This document shows positions 7,023-11,478 of a stretch of 11,478 nt of DNA, piece by piece. Source of the DNA: an uncultured Clostridia bacterium (GTDB lineage: Bacteria; Bacillota; Clostridia; Christensenellales; Borkfalkiaceae); contig CALVLO010000036.1 of the NCBI GenBank assembly GCA_944338265.1, positions 1 to 11,478 on the forward strand, in the 5' to 3' direction. Numbering within the stretch: position 1 is the stretch's first letter; each line of letters starts with the position of its first letter. Below the pieces are notes generated by a model that ran no database searches, was not told the DNA's origin, and worked only from the letters and a program-made list of their open reading frames with translations. The translations under genes and the position numbers were made by a program.

Positions 7023-7528
7023 ATATCGTACTCTGCGGCATGATGGGCGTTGGCAAAACGAGTGTTGGCATCTGCATTGCCTCCAAAACGGGCAGGATGT
7101 GGTATGATACCGACGTCGTCATCACAGACCGCCACGGCAGGATCTCGGATATCTTCGAATACTACGGCGAGGCGCACTTCCGCTCCCTCGAAACGGGCAT
7201 CGTCCGCGAGCTTTCTGGGCGGGACAGGCTCGTCATCTCCACGGGCGGCGGGCTCGTGTTAAAGCCCGAAAACAGCGAACTTCTGAAGCGCAACGGCAAG
7301 ATCTTCTTCATGCGCGCCTCCTTCGAGACGCTCTTGAAGCGCGTGCGGGCAGATGAGTCGCGTCCGCTCCTCAAAAACACGGGCAAAATGGCGGATGCGC
7401 TCGGCGAGCTCTTGCGGGTGCGCACGCCCGTCTACGAGCACGTTGCCGATTACATTGTGGATACTGACGGGAAGAGCATCGAGGAGGTGGCAGACGAGAT
7501 CATCCGCCTCTTCGGGGAGGATGCGTGA
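7019..7528 (+). CDS. aroK: Shikimate kinase
   Basis: This 169-residue P-loop kinase phosphorylates shikimate at O3 using ATP. The Walker A motif is G7-M-M-G-V-G-K13-T-S15, followed by YDTD with D30 and D32 (Mg2+ and shikimate contacts in the family). Further along are IFEYYGEAHFRSLE, carrying the shikimate-binding Arg, STGGG, then the lid Arg in RPLL and the late Arg in RVRTPVYEHVADY. Length is typical. The start was placed at the ATG at 7019 because it begins directly before the P-loop and overlaps the aroQ stop by 4 bases; the frame is open further left only within aroQ. The stop overlaps the GTG of the following reductase gene (GTGA, 7525-7528). Confidence 0.95.
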   Translation: MNIVLCGMMGVGKTSVGICIASKTGRMWYDTDVVITDRHGRISDIFEYYGEAHFRSLETGIVRELSGRDRLVISTGGGLVLKPENSELLKRNGKIFFMRASFETLLKRVRADESRPLLKNTGKMADALGELLRVRTPVYEHVADYIVDTDGKSIEEVADEIIRLFGEDA

Positions 7529-8220
7529 ACGCGCTCATCACGGGCGGGACGCGCGGCATCGGGCTTGCCTGCTGCCGCCTTTTTTCCCGCTGCGGATACC
7601 GCGTAACGGCGCTCTGGTCCCGCGATGAAGCTTCCGCCGCGCAAGCCGCTTCGGAACTTCCCGAGGTCGCGTTCGTGCGCGCGGATGTTTCCAACGAGGC
7701 GGAGATCGCCGCCGTCGTTCAGGGGATGGGGGAGATAGATGTCCTTGTCAATAATGCGGGCGTCGCGCTCTTTGCACAGGTGCAGGATACCCGCTGGGAA
7801 GATTACACGCGCGTGATGAACGTCAACATGGGCGGGGCGCTGCTTGCGTGCAAGTACGCCGTTAAAAAGATGCTCGCCCGCGGGGGCGCCATCGTCAATA
7901 TCTCCTCCGTATGGGGGGTGACGGGCGGCAGCTGCGAGAGCGTGTATTCGGCGTCCAAGGGGGCGCTCATCGCCTTTACCAAGGCGCTTGCAAAGGAGCT
8001 CGCGCCCGCGGGGATCACCGTCAACTGCGTGGCGCCCGGCGTCATCGATACGCAGATGAACGGGCGGCTGAGCGCCGAAGAGCGCGCCGCGCTCGCGAAA
8101 GAGATCGGGCTCGGGCGGTTCGGCACGGGCGAAGAGGTCGCCGAGGCGGTGCGCTATCTCGCCGAGGCGCGCTACGTCACGGGGCAGGTGCTCGGCGTAG
8201 ACGGCGGCTTTTGCATCTGA
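7525..8220 (+). CDS. Short-chain dehydrogenase/reductase, FabG-like; possibly EF-P 5-aminopentanone reductase (YmfI-type)
   Basis: This 231-residue classical SDR oxidoreductase has the NAD(P)-binding TGGTRGIG at 6-13, D54, NNAG at 76-79, N101 and the catalytic Ser128, Tyr141, Lys145 set with correct spacing (ISSVWG ... YSASK). VDGG at the end is typical of FabG relatives. R33 after the second strand suggests NADPH. The start is GTG, fixed by GGGGAGG at 7514-7520 and by the GTGA overlap with aroK. Between Ser128 and Tyr141 the sequence reads VWGVTGGSCES. From memory, a WG...(A/G)SCE pattern is typical of the Bacillota YmfI group, which reduces 5-aminopentanonylated elongation factor P, whereas FabG usually has a GNxGQ pattern there. 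FabG or an unrelated SDR remains possible. It is not a known step of the shikimate pathway despite being coupled to aroK. Confidence 0.85.
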   Translation: MNALITGGTRGIGLACCRLFSRCGYRVTALWSRDEASAAQAASELPEVAFVRADVSNEAEIAAVVQGMGEIDVLVNNAGVALFAQVQDTRWEDYTRVMNVNMGGALLACKYAVKKMLARGGAIVNISSVWGVTGGSCESVYSASKGALIAFTKALAKELAPAGITVNCVAPGVIDTQMNGRLSAEERAALAKEIGLGRFGTGEEVAEAVRYLAEARYVTGQVLGVDGGFCI

Positions 8221-8289
8221 ATAAAAAAATTTTGGGAAAATTTTCCGAAAAACAAGGAGTTTTCCGCTTTTTCCCGAAATAACAGGTAA
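8221..8289. promoter_or_regulatory. AT-rich gap before dgt with a 22-bp operator-like palindrome
   Basis: The 69 bases between the SDR stop and the dgt start are strikingly AT-rich compared with the genes. Positions 8230-8251 form an imperfect palindrome: TTTTGGGAAAA followed directly by TTTTCCGAAAA, with 10 of 11 pairs matching and only the fourth pair (G/G) off. The inner 12 bases are a perfect palindrome. There is no loop, so an RNA hairpin would be weak and a protein operator is more plausible than a terminator. The GGGAAAA arm could also pair with TTTTCCC at 8269-8275. I could not place a convincing -35/-10 pair. Confidence 0.45.
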
Positions 8290-9279
8290 ATGAAGGAAAA
8301 AACTTACGAAAAAGAACGCGCCTTCCTCTCGCCGTATGCGACTAAGTCTTACGAGAGCAAGGGGCGGCTGCGGCGCGAGCCCGCCTGCCCGATGCGGACG
8401 GACTTCCAACGCGACCGCGACCGCATCATATACTCCAAGGCGTTCCTGCGGCTGAAAAATAAGACGCAGGTCTTTTTCGCGCCCGATGGCGATCATTACA
8501 TGTCCCGCCTGACGCACACGCTGGACGTCTCGCAGATCGCCCGCTCGCTCGCCCGCTGCCTTTCGCTCAACGAAGACCTTGCCGAGGCGATCGCTTTGGG
8601 GCACGATCTGGGGCATACGCCCTTCGGGCATGTGGGGGAGCGGGTGCTTGCCGCGCTCAATCCCGCGGGCTTCCGCCACAGCGAGCAGTCGCTCCGCGTG
8701 GTGGACGTGCTCGAAAAGGACGGCAAGGGGCTCAACCTCACCTTTGAGGTGCGCGACGGCATCGTCAACCACACCAAGAGCGGGCACCCCGCCACGTTGG
8801 AGGGCGCCGCCGTTTCGCTTGCCGACCGCATCGCCTATATCAATCACGACATCGAAGACGCCATCCGCGCGGGCATCATCCGCGAAGAGGAACTTCCCGC
8901 CGAGGCGGTGAAGGTGTTCGGACGGGATACCTCCGCGCGCATCAATACGGCGATTTTGGATATTTACGAGACGTCGAAGGACAAGCCCTTTGTCAAAATG
9001 TCCGAAGAGCGGGGCAGAGCGCTGGAAAATTTGCGCTCGTTCATGTTCGAACGGGTGTACGAGCATGCCAACCGCCTCATCCAGGAGAGCGCCGAGCGCA
9101 TGCTGCGCGCCCTCTACGGCTATTTTTCCGAGCACCCGCAGGCGCTTCCCGCGCTGTATCGGGAGACGGCGGAGCGGGATATCCCCCGCGCCGTGTGCGA
9201 TTATCTCTCGTCCATGTCCGATCGCTACGCCATCAACGTGTTCAAGCAGCTCTTTGTGCCGCGGGAGGGGAGCGTATGA
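8290..9279 (+). CDS. dgt: dGTP triphosphohydrolase-like HD-domain protein
   Basis: This 329-residue member of the dGTPase family splits dNTPs into the deoxynucleoside and triphosphate, helping to set dNTP pools. The N-terminal block has RTDFQRDRDRIIYSKAF from 36 on and LKNKTQVF to 62, as in the family. The HD metal site is made of H76 (LTHTLDV), H105-D106 (GHDLGHTPFGH) and D179 in SLADRIAYINHD. Length fits the shorter, type-2 dGTPase-like group; substrate range and activators cannot be read from sequence. The start at 8290 is firm: an in-frame TAA lies immediately before it, and the next in-frame ATG (residue 35) would cut conserved sequence. The ribosome site is weak, with only AGG at 8284-8286, while AAGGAG at 8254-8259 is too far upstream. 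The stop overlaps the dnaG start (ATGA, 9276-9279). Confidence 0.92.
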   Translation: MKEKTYEKERAFLSPYATKSYESKGRLRREPACPMRTDFQRDRDRIIYSKAFLRLKNKTQVFFAPDGDHYMSRLTHTLDVSQIARSLARCLSLNEDLAEAIALGHDLGHTPFGHVGERVLAALNPAGFRHSEQSLRVVDVLEKDGKGLNLTFEVRDGIVNHTKSGHPATLEGAAVSLADRIAYINHDIEDAIRAGIIREEELPAEAVKVFGRDTSARINTAILDIYETSKDKPFVKMSEERGRALENLRSFMFERVYEHANRLIQESAERMLRALYGYFSEHPQALPALYRETAERDIPRAVCDYLSSMSDRYAINVFKQLFVPREGSV

Positions 9280-11054
9280 AGGATTTTCAGGCGTTCATCC
9301 GCGAACTCAAAGAGAAGAACGATATCGTGGAGGTCATCGGCAGCTATATCCCGCTCGAGCGGCGGGGCTACAACTATTGGGCGTGCTGCCCCTTCCACCA
9401 TGAGAAGACGCCCTCCTTTTCTGTGAATGCCGCGGACGGGTACTACCATTGCTTCGGCTGCGGCGTCTCGGGCGACGTGATCGGCTTTGTGAAGGGGTAC
9501 GAGAACGTTGACTTCATGCAGGCGGTGCAGATCCTCGCGGCGCGGGCGCACATGGAGGTGCCCGCCTACGACGACCGCTCCGCCGAGGAAGCCGCCGCCA
9601 AGAAAAAGAAGCGGGATCGGCTCACCTCCCTCATGCGCGATACGGCGCGCTTTTATTTCAGCAACCTCTATTCGGGGCGGGCGGAGGCGCACGTCGCCTA
9701 CCTCGGCAAGCGCGGCTTTTCGCCCTCCACGGTAAAGAAGTTCGGCATCGGCGCTTCGCTCGACTTTACTTCGCTGCCCGCCTTCCTGCTCGCGCAGGGC
9801 TACACGGCGGAGGAATGCGTGGAGAGCGGCGCCTGTGCCCGCACCGACGACGGGCGGCTCATCGATGCCGAGGGCGAGCGGCTCATCATCCCCATCATCA
9901 ATCATATGGACGAGGTGGTCGCGTTCGGCGGGCGGCTCTTAAAGCAAGCCGACCGCGCCAAATATAAGAACACGCGCGAGACCATGCTCTTCAACAAGAG
10001 CAAGACGCTGTACAATATCAACCTCGTCAAAAAGGAAAAGCGCGCGGGCGGGCTCGCCTCCCTCATCATGGTAGAGGGGTATATGGACGCCATCTCCCTC
10101 TACGAGGCGGGGTTCCACGGCGTTGTGGCGAGCATGGGCACTTCGCTCACCAAGGAGCAGGCGCGCCTCGCAAAGCGCTATACGGAGAGCATTTTCATCA
10201 GCTACGACGGCGACTTCGCCGGGCAGAAGGCAAATCTGCGCGGGCTCGAGATCTTAAAGCAAGAGGGGCTCAAAGTGCGCGTCGTGCCCATGCCGGAGGG
10301 GATGGATCCCGACGACGTGGTGCAAAAGCGGGGCGCGGAAGGGTATCGGGCTTGCCTCGAAAAGGCGATGCCCCTCATCGACTTCCGCCTGTATGCGGCG
10401 CGCGGGAAGTACGACCTTGCCAAAACGGAGGAGCGGCGCGACTATGTGCAGGAGGCGCTCTCCATCGTCCGCGAGGCGGAGAGCGCGGCGGAGCGCGAAG
10501 AGCTTTTGAAGCGCATCGCCGCGGAGACGGGCATCAGCGTGGGCGCGTTGCAGCGCGACCTCGAACATGCGCCCCCCGCGCCGCGGCAGCAGGCGGAGGA
10601 GCCCGTGCGCCCGCGGGAGGACGATGCGGACCGCGCGCGCAAAGCCGCGCGCTTCGTGCTCGCGGCGTGCCTTTTGAGCAAGCCCTATGCCGCCGCATTC
10701 GACCTTGCCTCCGTCGAGTTCGATGACCCTGCCCACCGCACCGTGGCGCTCTACATCCTTTCGGGGAGAAAGGCGGGGAGCGTGCGGGCGAGCGGCATCT
10801 TCGATCTCATGCCCGCCGAGGGCGAACTCGCGGAGATCTTCGATCTCGATTACGGCGACAACCTCGATTCTCCCGCCGCCGAGAAGTATTTTGCAGACTG
10901 CGTCCGCACCCTGCGGGCAAAGGCGCTCTCCGAAAAGATCGCCGCAGCGCGCGTGCGCTACGCCGATGCGGACGAGGCGGAAAAGCGCGCGCTCTTGCAG
11001 GAGATCGCCCTGTACACCAAGCAAATCAAGAGCCTTTCAGGAGGAAAAGAATGA
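9276..11054 (+). CDS. dnaG: DNA primase
   Basis: This 592-residue primase makes the RNA primers for replication and works with the replicative helicase. Domains in order: an N-terminal CHC2 zinc-binding domain with C38-P-F-H41 and C59-F-G-C62; the RNA polymerase core with a conserved RLIIPIINHMDEVVAFGGR block; a Toprim segment with MVEGYMDAIS (catalytic Glu) and YDGDFAGQKA (metal-binding Asp pair); and a C-terminal helical helicase-interaction region after a proline-rich linker around residues 430-450. Length is in the normal bacterial range. The start at 9276 is supported by GGGAGGGG at 9263-9270 and the overlap with dgt. The frame is open further left only inside dgt. The stop overlaps the sigma-factor start (ATGA, 11051-11054), the standard dnaG-rpoD arrangement. 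Confidence 0.97.
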   Translation: MKDFQAFIRELKEKNDIVEVIGSYIPLERRGYNYWACCPFHHEKTPSFSVNAADGYYHCFGCGVSGDVIGFVKGYENVDFMQAVQILAARAHMEVPAYDDRSAEEAAAKKKKRDRLTSLMRDTARFYFSNLYSGRAEAHVAYLGKRGFSPSTVKKFGIGASLDFTSLPAFLLAQGYTAEECVESGACARTDDGRLIDAEGERLIIPIINHMDEVVAFGGRLLKQADRAKYKNTRETMLFNKSKTLYNINLVKKEKRAGGLASLIMVEGYMDAISLYEAGFHGVVASMGTSLTKEQARLAKRYTESIFISYDGDFAGQKANLRGLEILKQEGLKVRVVPMPEGMDPDDVVQKRGAEGYRACLEKAMPLIDFRLYAARGKYDLAKTEERRDYVQEALSIVREAESAAEREELLKRIAAETGISVGALQRDLEHAPPAPRQQAEEPVRPREDDADRARKAARFVLAACLLSKPYAAAFDLASVEFDDPAHRTVALYILSGRKAGSVRASGIFDLMPAEGELAEIFDLDYGDNLDSPAAEKYFADCVRTLRAKALSEKIAAARVRYADADEAEKRALLQEIALYTKQIKSLSGGKE

Positions 11055-11478
11055 ACATAACGGAAGAAAAGCTTTCCGAGCTCATCGGCAGCATCGTCGC
11101 GGGCTATAAGATGAAGGGGAGCATCTCCACCAACGCGCTGTGCGATATTTTGGAGAAGTACGACCTCTCGCCCCAGCAGATCGAGCAGGTCTATAAAAAC
11201 CTGCCCGAGATGGGCGTTGCCATCTTCGATGAAGACGAGCGCGACAAGGAGCTCTTCGAGCAGGCGCTCTCCGATATCGGGCTGGACGATCCCGTCAAAA
11301 TGTATCTCAAAGATATCGGCAGGGTGCCCCTTCTTTCGAGCGACGAGGAGGTGGAGCTCGCCCGCAAGATGCAGGACGGGGATGAAGCCGCCAAGCGCCG
11401 CCTCTCGGAGGCGAACCTGCGCCTCGTCGTCTCCATCGCCAAGCGCTATGTGGGGCGCGGCATGCTTTTTTTGGACCT
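11051..11478 (+). CDS. sigA: Primary RNA polymerase sigma factor, N-terminal part (3' end outside window)
   Basis: The frame runs open from ATG at 11051 to the window edge, giving 142 full codons. The start has an excellent ribosome site, AGGAGGA at 11039-11045, 5 bases upstream. Residues 1 to about 65 ([13 protein letters not shown]...) look like a short region 1.1, rich in acidic residues towards its end. Residues from about 78 on, [18 protein letters not shown] followed by EEVELARKM, are region 1.2. The end, [23 protein letters not shown], enters region 2 (core-binding), where the window stops. This is the housekeeping sigma-70 (SigA/RpoD), not an alternative sigma, judging by region 1.1, the exact region 1.2 sequence and its place after dnaG. 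Regions 2.4, 3 and 4 are not visible. Confidence 0.95.
   Translation, partial: [142 protein letters not shown]

Noticed and set aside
8221..8289. A Rho-independent terminator after the SDR gene
   Set aside because: The inverted repeat has no loop and almost no GC pairs beyond GG/CC, and it is not followed by a clean T run; an operator is more likely.
7450..9135. A 561-codon open frame on the - strand opposite aroK, the SDR and dgt
   Set aside because: It is antisense to three recognisable genes, has low-complexity His/Arg/Gly-rich composition typical of GC-rich shadow frames, and shows no family motif or ribosome site.
9195..9275. An in-frame upstream extension of dnaG into dgt
   Set aside because: The primase N-terminus begins at the ATG at 9276 behind a strong ribosome site, and the extension is Arg-rich shadow sequence.

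Overview
The window looks like ordinary chromosome from a GC-rich member of the Bacillota, most likely class Clostridia. The evidence is the dgt-dnaG-sigA order at the right end, strong GGAGG-type ribosome binding sites, a chain of ATGA/GTGA start-stop overlaps, sigma-A-type promoters with 17-bp spacers, and AT-rich intergenic DNA between GC-rich genes. A finer placement, such as an uncultured gut lineage, is a guess. I see no tRNA, rRNA, CRISPR array, insertion sequence, integrase, phage gene or attachment site.

Left edge (1-1745). The 3' end of an ABC-2 type permease gene (+) converges on a small multi-pass membrane protein gene (-, DUF2238/YjdF-like). A perfect 11-bp hairpin with T-rich flanks on both sides separates them and should stop transcription from both directions. 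The membrane-protein gene starts from a near-consensus promoter that diverges from the promoter of the next, rightward operon.

Middle (1746-8220). One rightward, tightly packed set of eight genes: a patatin-like phospholipase, a membrane-anchored ComEC-type metallo-beta-lactamase-fold hydrolase, chorismate synthase (aroC), 3-dehydroquinate synthase (aroB), shikimate dehydrogenase (aroE), type II dehydroquinase (aroQ), shikimate kinase (aroK) and a short-chain dehydrogenase/reductase. Four of the seven junctions are 4-base start-stop overlaps and the largest gap is 19 bases, so the set is probably one transcript. It supplies five of the seven steps from central metabolism to chorismate. DAHP synthase and EPSP synthase (aroA) are not here. 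The last gene resembles FabG, but its active-site surroundings recall the YmfI-type reductase that acts on modified elongation factor P.

Right (8221-11478). After a 69-base AT-rich gap holding a 22-bp operator-like imperfect palindrome come a dGTP triphosphohydrolase-like HD protein gene (dgt), DNA primase (dnaG) and the start of the primary sigma factor gene (sigA/rpoD), again joined by ATGA overlaps. This is the classical macromolecular-synthesis arrangement, with dgt in front.

I did not find a clearly new system. The points most worth a second look are the identity of the SDR, the palindrome with a Shine-Dalgarno-like site lacking a start codon before dgt, the absence of a convincing terminator between the shikimate and dgt-dnaG-sigA sets, and the lipase/hydrolase pair heading a shikimate operon.
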